DNA from: Runella aurantiaca
GTDB taxonomy: Bacteria; Bacteroidota; Bacteroidia; Cytophagales; Spirosomataceae
Assembly: GCF_003339505.1 (NCBI RefSeq)
Contig: NZ_QPIW01000021.1
Location: 50,350 to 114,349 of the forward strand
Reading direction: 5' to 3'
DNA length: 64,000 nt
This document shows positions 33,978-42,681 of this stretch, in pieces (position 1 is the first letter of the stretch; each line of letters starts with the position of its first letter). The notes below the pieces were generated by a model, which saw only the letters and a list, made by a program, of their open reading frames with translations, was not told where the DNA came from and ran no database searches. A program made the translations under genes and the position numbers.

Positions 33978-35324
33978 TTACTTCACATTCGTTAATTTTC
34001 TAGGGATGGTAAACACCTCGGTCTGGCGTCCGTCCAAATACCGAAAACCATCGACGGTGTAGTAGCCGTCTTCTTCGAGCATGATTCTGATGATTTTCTT
34101 CCATTCGGCAATTTCCACCGCAGCGTTGAGCTCAATGGAGTAACCCGTATTGGGAAACAAAGGATAATCGCCAGGGCCGGGAACGCCTTTCTGCTGGTCC
34201 CACATGCCAATCGTAGGCCCAGCCGCGTGGCCGTGCACGCCGATGGGGTGGGAGTAAATACTGGCCGTAATTCCTTCTTTTTTTGCCTGTTCGAGCGCTC
34301 CCAACAGCATTTGATTGCCCGTTACGCCTGCTTTAAAGCGTTCGGTCAAAAGGTCTTGCAGGCGATTGCCCTGCGCAAAAGCCTTTTTGATAAATTCTGG
34401 CACTTCTGATTCGCCCGGCCGCAGGATGTAAGCGTGTTGTTGTTGATCGGTATTGAGTCGCAAATACGTAATACCAAAATCACAGTGAATCAAATCGCCA
34501 GGTATAATAACCTGTTTATCAGGGCGCTTGGAAAATGTGCGTAAATGGTCAAAATTGGTGGGGTCGTGGCGCTGAATGTCGACCGTAGGATGAAACCACG
34601 TTTCAAGCCCTAAATCGGTTACTTTTTGGCGCATCCACCACACCACATCGTCGGTGGTGGTAATGCCCGGATGAATGACTTTTTCGGAAAAAGCTTCCTG
34701 AATAATTTCGTGTGAAATACGGCAAATCAAGGGGTAAAGGGCAGCTTCTTTTTCAGAGCGAGTTTCGAGCCAAGCCACCGCCAAACGGTCGGCAGACACG
34801 ATTTTGGCTTTTTGTTTTTCCGATAAATTCGCCATCAATTCCTTCTGCTCGGTATAGGTCAAACCGTCGGCGTGCCCATAATCTTTGGAGAAATTGAGGG
34901 CGATTTTTTTAGGATTACGCTCTTCAATCACTTTGCCCAATGCCAACCATTGATTGGGCTGCACATTGATGTCCCATTCGCCTTTGAGCAAGTTGCCTAC
35001 GTCATAGCGAGCAATCGCCAGTTTTTCCAATGGTTTATCCCCTCCCGCATCAAAAAACACCATGATGGTACGGCGGCGAGCCGACAGCCACGTGCTCGGT
35101 AGCATGGTTTTCATGACGGGGTCTTCGTTGTATTCGCGCGAAATGATAACCCACATATCTACCCCTTCGCGCCGCATGAGTTGGGGTAAAAGATTGGTAA
35201 GACGGTCTTCCAAAATCTCATCAATCACACGGGCGCGTTCGCGCTCAGGTAGGATTGGATATTGGGCATAAAGCTTTGTGGAAAAGAATAGAGTTAAGAA
35301 GAGATAGAATAATGATTTTCTCAT
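33978..35324 (-). CDS. Exported M24-family metallopeptidase (Xaa-Pro aminopeptidase-like)
   Basis: A 448-residue peptidase with a signal peptide (MRKSLFYLFLTLFFSTKLYA). The C-terminal pita-bread domain shows the expected metal ligands in order: Asp in IHCDFGITYL, Asp in NTDQQQ, His in HPIGVHGHAAGPTIG, Glu in YSIELNAAVEI and a final Glu near RIMLEEDGYY. The N-terminal domain is of creatinase type. Xaa-Pro or related dipeptide cleavage outside the cytoplasm is likely. The start was moved 29 codons into the open frame to begin at the signal peptide; the extra part lies in an inverted repeat. Confidence 0.9.
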   Translation of the reverse strand: MRKSLFYLFLTLFFSTKLYAQYPILPERERARVIDEILEDRLTNLLPQLMRREGVDMWVIISREYNEDPVMKTMLPSTWLSARRRTIMVFFDAGGDKPLEKLAIARYDVGNLLKGEWDINVQPNQWLALGKVIEERNPKKIALNFSKDYGHADGLTYTEQKELMANLSEKQKAKIVSADRLAVAWLETRSEKEAALYPLICRISHEIIQEAFSEKVIHPGITTTDDVVWWMRQKVTDLGLETWFHPTVDIQRHDPTNFDHLRTFSKRPDKQVIIPGDLIHCDFGITYLRLNTDQQQHAYILRPGESEVPEFIKKAFAQGNRLQDLLTERFKAGVTGNQMLLGALEQAKKEGITASIYSHPIGVHGHAAGPTIGMWDQQKGVPGPGDYPLFPNTGYSIELNAAVEIAEWKKIIRIMLEEDGYYTVDGFRYLDGRQTEVFTIPRKLTNVK

Positions 35325-35340
35325 TTGTTGGTTTGTTTGA

Positions 35341-35405
35341 ACCACAGAGAAAAGGAGAAACACAGAGACAAACTTAACCTCTGTATTTCTCCTTTTCTCT
35401 GTGGT
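35341..35405. repeat. 27-bp inverted repeat in a divergent promoter region
   Basis: Arms 35341-35367 and 35379-35405 are reverse complements with one mismatch, around an 11-base loop. The left arm starts ACCACAGAGAAAAGGAGAAA. It lies between the M24 start and the GNAT promoter. ACCACAGAG-type palindromes occur as dispersed repeats in many bacterial genomes (recollection, not checked). Confidence 0.85.
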
Positions 35406-35464
35406 AAGCATTTTTGTGGTTAATTGTTTGTTTGAATCGTGCCAAGCAAAGATAAAACCTTTAT

Positions 35465-35495
35465 TTGGGTTGTTGAAAGCCTATTATTACTTTTG
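35465..35495 (+). promoter_or_regulatory. Bacteroidota-type promoter of the GNAT gene
   Basis: TTG at 35465-35467, a 20-base spacer and TACTTTTG at 35488-35495 match the TTG/TAnnTTTG consensus. The ATG chosen for the acetyltransferase lies 40 bases downstream, which supports the shorter start. Confidence 0.75.
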
Positions 35496-35535
35496 CGCGC
35501 GAACTATAGCCCCTTTTAGGGTTACAAATAAAAGG

Positions 35536-36090
35536 ATGCCCATCACTTATACGACTGCACAATCGGACGAAGAACTCCGCCAGATAATGGCCCTTCAGCG
35601 CCAAAATCTTTACAAAAATACCCCCGCCACCTACCAGCAGGACCAAGGGTTTACGACCGTTGAGCACTCGTTTGAGGTGCTGAAGCAAATGAATGATGCA
35701 CTGCCCCAAATCATTGCCAAAGACGGTGACGCCTTGGCGGGCTATGCCTTGGCCATGCCGCGCACGTTCGGACAGTTGGTGCCAGAATTGGTGCCGATGT
35801 TTGACATTGTGGCCGAACTGGATTGGCAGGGCAAGCGCATAAAAGACTATCGTTTTTACGTTATGGGTCAGATTTGTATTGCCGAATCGCACCGTGGGCA
35901 AGGGATTTTTGATGGGTTATATACCGCTCACAAAGAGCAGTTTTCCCCTGATTTCGAACTCTGCGTTACGGAAGTAGCCGTGCGGAACACGCGTTCACAG
36001 CGGGCCCATGAACGCGTAGGATTCCGCACGATTTATACCTATGAAGACTACACCGACGTATGGAACGTGGTGGTGTGGGATTGGAGTTAA
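35536..36090 (+). CDS. GNAT-family N-acetyltransferase
   Basis: A 184-residue acetyl-CoA-dependent acyltransferase of the GNAT fold. The strand before the CoA-binding loop is YRFYVMGQICIAESHRGQG, in which HRGQGIFDGLY is the pyrophosphate-binding motif A. The last part, VRNTRSQRAHERVGFRTI, is the usual C-terminal segment. The ATG at 35536 follows a good promoter and gives a normal length. Its stop overlaps the stop of the convergent TIM-barrel gene by sharing the bases TTAA. The acceptor is unknown. Confidence 0.88.
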   Translation: MPITYTTAQSDEELRQIMALQRQNLYKNTPATYQQDQGFTTVEHSFEVLKQMNDALPQIIAKDGDALAGYALAMPRTFGQLVPELVPMFDIVAELDWQGKRIKDYRFYVMGQICIAESHRGQGIFDGLYTAHKEQFSPDFELCVTEVAVRNTRSQRAHERVGFRTIYTYEDYTDVWNVVVWDWS

Positions 36091-37010
36091 GCTTTCATCG
36101 CCTCACGCAACATCGCCACGCTTTTGCGAACGCCCGTTTCGGGTGCCTCTTTTCCTTCAAATTCTAGCGCGATATAGCCTTTGTAGTTGGCTTGGCGTAG
36201 GATGTTGATGATGCGTTTGTAATCCAAATCCAGCGAATACCATTCTCCACCGCCGTAGTAGGTCTTGGCTTGTACAAAATTGGCCACGGGTGCTACTTTT
36301 TCGAGTTTAGTGTAAGGGTCTTCCAGAAAATTTCCAGTATCCAATAGTACGCCCAACCACGGCGAATCAATGGCTTTGCGGATGCGCAGGAGGCCTTCGG
36401 GCGTGGAAGTAAGGCCCCAGTGATTTTCCAAGGCCAGCATTACGCCACATTCGGCGGCTTTAGCGAGGCATTTTTCGATGCTGTCGATGCACCATTTAAA
36501 GCCGTCGTCTTCGGCATAGCCGGGCAAGATAGGCTCTACGCCGCGTTTGGCCATGAGTTCGTCAAATGATTTGATGGTATTCCAGCGACCTGAGTTGAGC
36601 CGAATGCTCGGAATCCCCATTTTGTAGGCCAGCTCGATGCAGTGCAGGGTGTGGTCGATGTTTTTCTGGCGCTCGGCCGCATCGGGCGACACAAAACTTT
36701 GATGGATGGAAAGACAAATCAAATCTACCCCGTTGACAAACGCGTGTCGTTTGAGTTTTTGAAGATAGGCGTTGTCTTCATTGTCCATTTGGCGGTGCAA
36801 AATATCCACGCCTTCAATCTCCATCCGGGCGGCTTCATCAATGACCGTTTCGATGGCAACTTTGGGGGTTTTGAAATGCCAATACGAGTAGGTCGAAAGG
36901 CCGAGCTTAAACGGATTAAGGTCTTTTGAGGATGTTAAAAGCGGGATTTCAGGAGAAGCTAAAGCCGCACTTCCGAGAGTGGCTTGTTGAAAAAAATGGC
37001 GACGGTTCAT
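36087..37010 (-). CDS. Tat-exported sugar phosphate isomerase/epimerase-like TIM barrel
   Basis: A 307-residue AP-endonuclease-2-fold protein, the group that includes xylose isomerase-like epimerases and inosose isomerases. The N-terminus MNRRHFFQQATLGSAAL is a Tat signal, so it acts outside the cytoplasm. Metal-binding candidates appear in the barrel: Glu in MLALENHWGLTS, Asp-Thr-Gly in GVLLDTGNFLEDPY, and Glu in YIALEFEGKE. Exported members are frequent in Bacteroidota carbohydrate clusters, but no sugar operon adjoins it here. Substrate unknown. Confidence 0.85.
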   Translation of the reverse strand: MNRRHFFQQATLGSAALASPEIPLLTSSKDLNPFKLGLSTYSYWHFKTPKVAIETVIDEAARMEIEGVDILHRQMDNEDNAYLQKLKRHAFVNGVDLICLSIHQSFVSPDAAERQKNIDHTLHCIELAYKMGIPSIRLNSGRWNTIKSFDELMAKRGVEPILPGYAEDDGFKWCIDSIEKCLAKAAECGVMLALENHWGLTSTPEGLLRIRKAIDSPWLGVLLDTGNFLEDPYTKLEKVAPVANFVQAKTYYGGGEWYSLDLDYKRIINILRQANYKGYIALEFEGKEAPETGVRKSVAMLREAMKA

Positions 37011-37212
37011 GGATAAAAGGGTTAAATAGCGCTTCAATATAGGGAATTATTTATAAAATATTGGGACGTACTGTTGAATATAAAATTGAACTTTATCGGT
37101 AAATACGGTCCAAATGGTCGGTATTCTTTGTCTTTTCATCGCTTTTGACAAAAGCATCGCTAAACTTTCTGCTATTTTATCTGTCTAACGGGCAAACCCA
37201 ACACAGCACACC

Positions 37213-40044
37213 ATGCAATACATTCGCTTTACTATCGTTTCGTTGTTTTTTTTAGTCACCAGCCAACTGCTTGCTCAGCAAGTAGAAGTGAAGGGCCGTG
37301 TGGCTGACCAAGGAGATAAATCACCCTTGATCGGGGCCAATATTCTGCTCATAAATGTGGCTGATTCTACCCTTAGGTTTGGGGTTGTGGCCGATACGGC
37401 TGGGGCATTTACCATAAAATCGGTGCCGACGGCAACCTACCGCTTATTCATCAGTTTTGTGGGTTATACTGCCTATGACCAGCGTCTAAATCTGCGGCGT
37501 ACTGCTCCCGATTTGGGAATTATATCATTGAAACCTGATGCCCAGCTTCTGAAAGATGTGGTGGTCAAAGGAGTGGCCGAACGGGTGGCCCAAAAAGGAG
37601 ACACCACGGTCTATAACGCCAGTGCTTTCAAAACAAACCGTGATGCAACCGCGCAGGATTTGATTGAAAAAATGCCCAACATTACCATCGAAAACGGACA
37701 GGTAAAAGCACAGGGAGAAAATGTTCAGAAGGTGACGGTCGACGGGCGCGAGTTTTTTGGCGATGATGCCACGCTGGCCCTGAAAAATTTGCCCGCCGAA
37801 GTGGTTGACAAAATTCAGGTATTTGACCGCCTCAGCGACCAGTCGCAATTTACGGGTTTTGATGATGGTCAAACCGTAAAAACCATCAATGTCGTTACCC
37901 GCTCAGATCGTAACAATGGGCAGTTTGGGAAAATATACGCTGGTTACGGCACTGACGACCGCTACATGGTGGGAGGCAGTACCAATTATTTCAAGAAAGA
38001 TACCCGTATTTCTGTCATTGGAATGTCTAATAACGTCAATCAGCAAAATTTTGCGAGTGAAGATTTATTAGGTGTATTGGGAGGATCAGGCGGTGGCGGC
38101 CCAGGTGGAGGCAATCGTGGCGGCGGTGGAAATCGAGGTGGTGGCGGAAACAATGGCGGCGGTGGCAACTTTGGCGGTGGAAATTCGGCGGGTAATTTTC
38201 TGTCGGGGCAGCAAGGTGGTATCAATAAAACGAATGCCATTGGATTGAACTACTCCGACAATTGGGGCAAGAAGTGGAAAGTATCAGGCAGTTATTTTTT
38301 CAACGACGCGAGCAATAATAACCTGAGTCAATTAGCAAGAACCTTCTTCTCGACCGAAGGGCCAGGCCAGTTGTACAACGAAGATTATTTTTCGTCTAAC
38401 AATAACAAGAATCACCGTCTAAATGCTAGATTGGAATACACCATCAATTCCAAAAATTCACTTATTATCACACCCAGAATCAGCTTTCAGGGCAATACCG
38501 CTTACAGCAGTCTGTTAGGAGCCAACAGCATCAACGCATTGCGTATCAGTCAAACAGAAACGGAGAAAGAATCGAAAAACAACGGATTTAATTTCGGAAA
38601 CAGTATCTTGTGGCGGCACCGTTTTGGTAAAATAGGGCGTACGTTGACGGTGGGATTGACAACTTCGGCCAATGATAGGAGTGGCGAATCGTTGTTAAAT
38701 TCCGTGGTTAATTATTATACCCGCAAAACCGCCGATTCATTGCAGATAACCGATCAGCGCACCGATACCAAATCAGATGGCTACACTATTTCAAGCAACA
38801 TTTCATTAACCGAAAACGTCGGTCGGGGCGGGCAGTTGCAGCTTAACTATACACCTTCTTTCACTAAAAACTATTCGGATCGCAAAACCTATAATTATAA
38901 CCAAAGTACGAGCGAATACAGCACGCCCGATTTACGGTTGTCGAACGAATTTGACAATACCTACATCACCAATCGAATTGGAGGAAGCTACCGGTTGCGC
39001 ATCCAAAAAACGATGGTAACGGCAGAAGTAAACTACCAAAATGCACAATTGAGCGGCAAACAGAATTATCCGTTGGAATTTTCTATCAACCGTTCGTTTA
39101 ATAATATTTTACCCTCGGCAATGATCAACTACCGAGGCGCTGATGGAAAGAGCTTTCGGTTCAATTACCGTACGGGCACCAATGCGCCATCCATCAGTCA
39201 ATTGCAAAACGTAGTGGATAACTCAAATCCGCTGTTTTTAAGAACGGGTAATCCCGACTTAAAGCAGGAATATAACCACAATACGTCGCTCCGTTACGGG
39301 GTTACCAATCCCAAAACGGCCCGCAGCTTCTTTATTAACTTAAATGGCTCATTTACGCAGAACAACATCAGTACGGCGACGTACATTGCGGCGCGCGATA
39401 CGGTAGTGGGTGGGTTTCCGCTCAACCGTGGCTCACAGTTTACGCAGCCAGTCAACGTCAATGGAAACTGGAACGTTCGTTCGTTTATCACGTACGGATT
39501 GCCCGTGACTTCGCTCAAAAGCAACCTGAACTTCAACATCGGAACGGGCTATACCCGCACCATTGGATTGATTAACAACATCCAAAATACATCCAATACA
39601 CACTCCATCAACGGAGGTCTGGTGCTGAGTAGCAACATCAGCGAGCAGCTTGATTTTACGGTGTCGGTCAATGGAAACTACAACACCGTTAGTAACTCGC
39701 TACAGCCTTCTTTGGATGGTACGTATTATTATCAAAACAGCAATTTTAAGTTAAACTGGCTGACCAAAGCTGGATTCTTTGTCAATACCAACCTCAACCA
39801 TACGTTTTATACGGGTTTGGGGCAGGATTTCAACCTCAATTTTACCCTTTGGAACGCAGCCGTCGGTTATAAATTCCTGAAAAAGCAGGCGGGAGAATTG
39901 AAATTGAGCACTTTTGATGTCTTGGGTCAAAACAACAGTATCAGCCGTACCGTTACCGAAACCTACATTGAAGACCTGCAAACGCGGGTATTGCAGCGGT
40001 ACTACATGCTGACCTTCACGTATACACTCCGTAATTTTAGATAA
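37213..40044 (+). CDS. Outer-membrane beta-barrel protein with carboxypeptidase-regulatory and plug-like domains
   Basis: A 943-residue outer-membrane protein with signal peptide (MQYIRFTIVSLFFLVTSQLL). After it come a carboxypeptidase-regulatory-like sandwich (VEVKGRVADQGDKSPLIGAN to SFVGYTAYDQ), a plug-like domain (DVVVKGVAERVAQKGDTT and IEKMPNITIENGQVK), a Gly/Asn-rich insert at residues 290-324, and a long beta barrel ending in an aromatic-rich strand with FTYTLRNFR. It belongs to the barrel family related to TonB receptors. No SusD partner is adjacent, so it is not a standard SusCD pair. Cargo unknown. Confidence 0.88.
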   Translation: MQYIRFTIVSLFFLVTSQLLAQQVEVKGRVADQGDKSPLIGANILLINVADSTLRFGVVADTAGAFTIKSVPTATYRLFISFVGYTAYDQRLNLRRTAPDLGIISLKPDAQLLKDVVVKGVAERVAQKGDTTVYNASAFKTNRDATAQDLIEKMPNITIENGQVKAQGENVQKVTVDGREFFGDDATLALKNLPAEVVDKIQVFDRLSDQSQFTGFDDGQTVKTINVVTRSDRNNGQFGKIYAGYGTDDRYMVGGSTNYFKKDTRISVIGMSNNVNQQNFASEDLLGVLGGSGGGGPGGGNRGGGGNRGGGGNNGGGGNFGGGNSAGNFLSGQQGGINKTNAIGLNYSDNWGKKWKVSGSYFFNDASNNNLSQLARTFFSTEGPGQLYNEDYFSSNNNKNHRLNARLEYTINSKNSLIITPRISFQGNTAYSSLLGANSINALRISQTETEKESKNNGFNFGNSILWRHRFGKIGRTLTVGLTTSANDRSGESLLNSVVNYYTRKTADSLQITDQRTDTKSDGYTISSNISLTENVGRGGQLQLNYTPSFTKNYSDRKTYNYNQSTSEYSTPDLRLSNEFDNTYITNRIGGSYRLRIQKTMVTAEVNYQNAQLSGKQNYPLEFSINRSFNNILPSAMINYRGADGKSFRFNYRTGTNAPSISQLQNVVDNSNPLFLRTGNPDLKQEYNHNTSLRYGVTNPKTARSFFINLNGSFTQNNISTATYIAARDTVVGGFPLNRGSQFTQPVNVNGNWNVRSFITYGLPVTSLKSNLNFNIGTGYTRTIGLINNIQNTSNTHSINGGLVLSSNISEQLDFTVSVNGNYNTVSNSLQPSLDGTYYYQNSNFKLNWLTKAGFFVNTNLNHTFYTGLGQDFNLNFTLWNAAVGYKFLKKQAGELKLSTFDVLGQNNSISRTVTETYIEDLQTRVLQRYYMLTFTYTLRNFR
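38080..38184 (+). repeat. Glycine-rich minisatellite inside the outer-membrane protein gene
   Basis: In-frame repetition of about 15 bases encoding GGGGN-like pentads (GGGNRGGGGNRGGGGNNGGG within residues 290-324). The array is imperfect at the DNA level (GGT/GGC/GGA mixed), which makes slippage less likely than for exact repeats. Confidence 0.8.
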
Positions 40045-40141
40045 TTAATTGTTAACGTAACCGCCCAGGTACGCAGACCGCATAGTAATTTTTTACTAAT
40101 CTATGCGCGCTTGTATCAGTGCGGTTACTACTTTTACGTTT

Positions 40142-41038
40142 ATGAAAAAAATTCTTATTACAGGTTCTAACGGACTGCTGGGCCAAAAACTGGTCGAACT
40201 TCTTTTAAAACAGCCTCACATTCAATGTATTGCCACCGCTAGGGGCGCCAACCGTTTGCCATTTACGGAAGGTTATGCGTATTATTCCATGGATATCACC
40301 AAGCGGGACGAAGTGGAAGACATCATCAGCAAAACCAAGCCTGATGTCGTCATTCACGGAGCGGCCATGACCAACGTGGATCAGTGCGAATCGGAGAAAG
40401 ATAATTGTTGGGCGCAAAACGTACATGCGGTTCAGTACATTGTGGATGCCTGCCGTACCCACGACATTTTTCTCTGCCACGTTTCTACCGACTTTATTTT
40501 TGACGGCGCCGCAGGGCCGTATACGGAAGAAGGGGAGGCCAATCCGCTGAGTTTTTATGGTTGGAGTAAGTATGCCGCCGAAAAAATTGTGCAACATTCG
40601 GGTATTCGTTGGGCCATTGCCAGAACCGTTTTGGTATACGGAATAGCCTACGACATGTCGCGTTCCAACATTATTTTGTGGGTAAAAAAATCATTGGAAG
40701 AGAAGAAAAATATCAAAGTAGTCACTGACCAATGGCGTACACCTACGTTGGCGGAAGATTTGGCCGTGGGTTGTTTTTTGATTGCCGACCAAGAAGCAGA
40801 AGGTATTTTCAATATTTCGGGAAAAGATTTTCTCACTCCCTACGAAATGGCTATCCTGACGGCCGATTATTTTGGCTTAGACAAATCATTGATTGCTCAG
40901 GCCGATTCTTCTACCTTTTCGCAACCCGCCAAACGCCCCGCCCGTACGGGTTTTGTGCTTGATAAAGCGCGCAGCGTTTTGGGATATGAGCCGCGCAGTT
41001 TTTCGGAAGGCATTGCGATACTAGCCACACAACTGTAA
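40142..41038 (+). CDS. NAD(P)-dependent sugar reductase, RmlD-like SDR
   Basis: A 298-residue extended short-chain dehydrogenase of the dTDP-4-dehydrorhamnose reductase type. The Rossmann motif is ILITGSNGLLGQKLVE, the active-site Ser/Thr lie in CHVSTDFIFDG, and the catalytic Tyr-x-x-x-Lys is FYGWSKYAAEKIV. The closing substrate-binding region (RTPTLAEDLAVGCF, TPYEMAILTADYFGLD) fits RmlD. No rmlA-C genes are nearby, so a different NDP-sugar or a related lactone may be used. The start at 40142 opens directly into the Rossmann strand. Confidence 0.85.
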   Translation: MKKILITGSNGLLGQKLVELLLKQPHIQCIATARGANRLPFTEGYAYYSMDITKRDEVEDIISKTKPDVVIHGAAMTNVDQCESEKDNCWAQNVHAVQYIVDACRTHDIFLCHVSTDFIFDGAAGPYTEEGEANPLSFYGWSKYAAEKIVQHSGIRWAIARTVLVYGIAYDMSRSNIILWVKKSLEEKKNIKVVTDQWRTPTLAEDLAVGCFLIADQEAEGIFNISGKDFLTPYEMAILTADYFGLDKSLIAQADSSTFSQPAKRPARTGFVLDKARSVLGYEPRSFSEGIAILATQL

Positions 41039-41061
41039 TCTGCCTGTTTTTTTTGAATCAC

Positions 41062-41103
41062 GCAAAGACGCTAAGGAGCAGAGAATACCCTTAGCGTCTT
41101 TGC
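41062..41103. repeat. 14-bp inverted repeat between convergent genes
   Basis: GCAAAGACGCTAAG (41062-41075) pairs perfectly with CTTAGCGTCTTTGC (41090-41103) across a 14-base loop. It lies between the stops of the reductase and MBOAT genes, and may end transcription of both. The CGCAAAGACGC motif is familiar as a dispersed repeat core in diverse genomes (recollection). Confidence 0.8.
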
Positions 41104-41130
41104 ACGTCATAAATGATAGCGCTTCAATCA

Positions 41131-42582
41131 TTAAAACTGAAAATAGATAAACTGATTGGATTCAAAAACGCCGAAGAAATAACACAGGATGGACAACGTG
41201 ATGAATACACTCCAAAATGTGACATCGCGGCGGGTTGGAATGTGCAATACAAAGTGCTCTTTAATCAGTAAAATACCAATCAGTACAACACAAAAAATCA
41301 TTTCGACGGAGTTGAGTGCCGATTGGATAGGGGAATGAATAGACAGCGTGGCTATTTTCTTCAGAATCAAGAAAGAGCTCCTTACTTCTTCACCAATGGT
41401 CATTTTGGGGTTATCGCCTACTGCAAAAAATACCCACGTAAGCATCACCAAGACAAAGGTAATGAGCGTTTGTAGATAACCATACCAAGCGCCAGTGGGT
41501 AATGTGATGTTCCAACGTTTCAGGTATTTATCCCTTATTGAGGCAAACACGAGATAAAAGCCGTGCAATCCGCCCCAAATGATGAAGTTCCAACTAGCTC
41601 CGTGCCATAGCCCGCTGACGAGAAAAACCGTAAATCGGTTGAAATAAGCGCGCCCTTCGCTGACCCGATTTCCGCCCAATGGAATGTAGAGATAATCCCG
41701 AAACCACGTAGAAAGGGAAATGTGCCAGCGTCCCCAAAACTCAGAGATGGATTTGGAGATGTAAGGCGTTTTAAAGTTTTCCATGAGCTTAAACCCCATC
41801 ACCTGCGAAGCCCCCAAAGCGATGTCGGAATACCCCGAAAAGTCACAATAAATTCGAAACGTATAGAAAAACGTTGCTACCAAAAGCGTCAGCCCGTTGT
41901 GGTGGGCGGGGTCGAGGTAAACGGGGCCTTGCATCAAGGCGAGTCGGTCGGCAATGACCACTTTTTTAAAGAAACCAAACGCCATTCGGGTCAGTCCCGC
42001 TTTTACATTTTCCCAATCGTAGGGGTGGTTTTCGTGGAATTGATGCAGCACATTTTGCGGTCGCTCAATCGGCCCTGCCACCAATTGGGGATAAAACATG
42101 ACGTATAGGGCATAGATTCCGAAGTGTTTTTCAGCTTTTTGATTGCCGCGATACACTTCAATCGTGTAACTCATGGCCTGAAACGTGTGAAACGACAAAC
42201 CAATGGGCAGAATTAAATCGGGATTTAGGTGTTTTAAAATGGGCATACTCCACGCAATTCCCATTTTCCAACTAAAAGAATTGAACGTTTCGGCAAAAAA
42301 ATCAAAGTATTTAAAAACAGCTAGAATCCCCACGTTGGTCACAATACTCAGTACCAAAAGCCATTTTCGGCGTGGGCCCGCCGCCGAGGCAATCCAAATC
42401 CCCGCAAAGTAGTCGATGACAATGGTGGCAAACAGAATAAGGATATAAATCGGTTTGAACACCAGATAAAAATAACAACTCGCCAACAACAGCAAAAACC
42501 ATCGCAGATTCCAGCGAAGACTGAAATAAGCAAGGGTAATAACAATGAAAAATAGCAGAAACTGGACAGAATTAAACAGCAT
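41131..42582 (-). CDS. MBOAT-family O-acyltransferase (AlgI-like)
   Basis: A 483-residue multi-span protein of the membrane-bound O-acyltransferase family. The conserved histidine is in FLVSGLWHGASWNFIIWGG, the hallmark of AlgI/DltB-type enzymes, and SEFWGRWHISLSTWFRDYLY precedes it. It transfers acyl groups, usually acetyl, across the inner membrane to a surface polymer, normally with a periplasmic partner that is not seen here. It is the last gene of a five-gene minus-strand operon of glycosyltransferases and membrane proteins, so the acceptor is probably the glycan they make. Confidence 0.93.
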   Translation of the reverse strand: MLFNSVQFLLFFIVITLAYFSLRWNLRWFLLLLASCYFYLVFKPIYILILFATIVIDYFAGIWIASAAGPRRKWLLVLSIVTNVGILAVFKYFDFFAETFNSFSWKMGIAWSMPILKHLNPDLILPIGLSFHTFQAMSYTIEVYRGNQKAEKHFGIYALYVMFYPQLVAGPIERPQNVLHQFHENHPYDWENVKAGLTRMAFGFFKKVVIADRLALMQGPVYLDPAHHNGLTLLVATFFYTFRIYCDFSGYSDIALGASQVMGFKLMENFKTPYISKSISEFWGRWHISLSTWFRDYLYIPLGGNRVSEGRAYFNRFTVFLVSGLWHGASWNFIIWGGLHGFYLVFASIRDKYLKRWNITLPTGAWYGYLQTLITFVLVMLTWVFFAVGDNPKMTIGEEVRSSFLILKKIATLSIHSPIQSALNSVEMIFCVVLIGILLIKEHFVLHIPTRRDVTFWSVFITLSILCYFFGVFESNQFIYFQF

Positions 42583-42681
42583 GACTTTTTAAAACCGAAA
42601 AATGTAAAATATTAAACCGAAGAAAGTAAAAGGATAATTATACACCTTCTTAAATGTAAAATTGGCACAAACACCCCTTTT

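Noticed and set aside
35341..35405. Intrinsic terminator
   Set aside because: It lies between two divergent gene starts rather than after a gene and has no U-run, so it is listed as a repeat.
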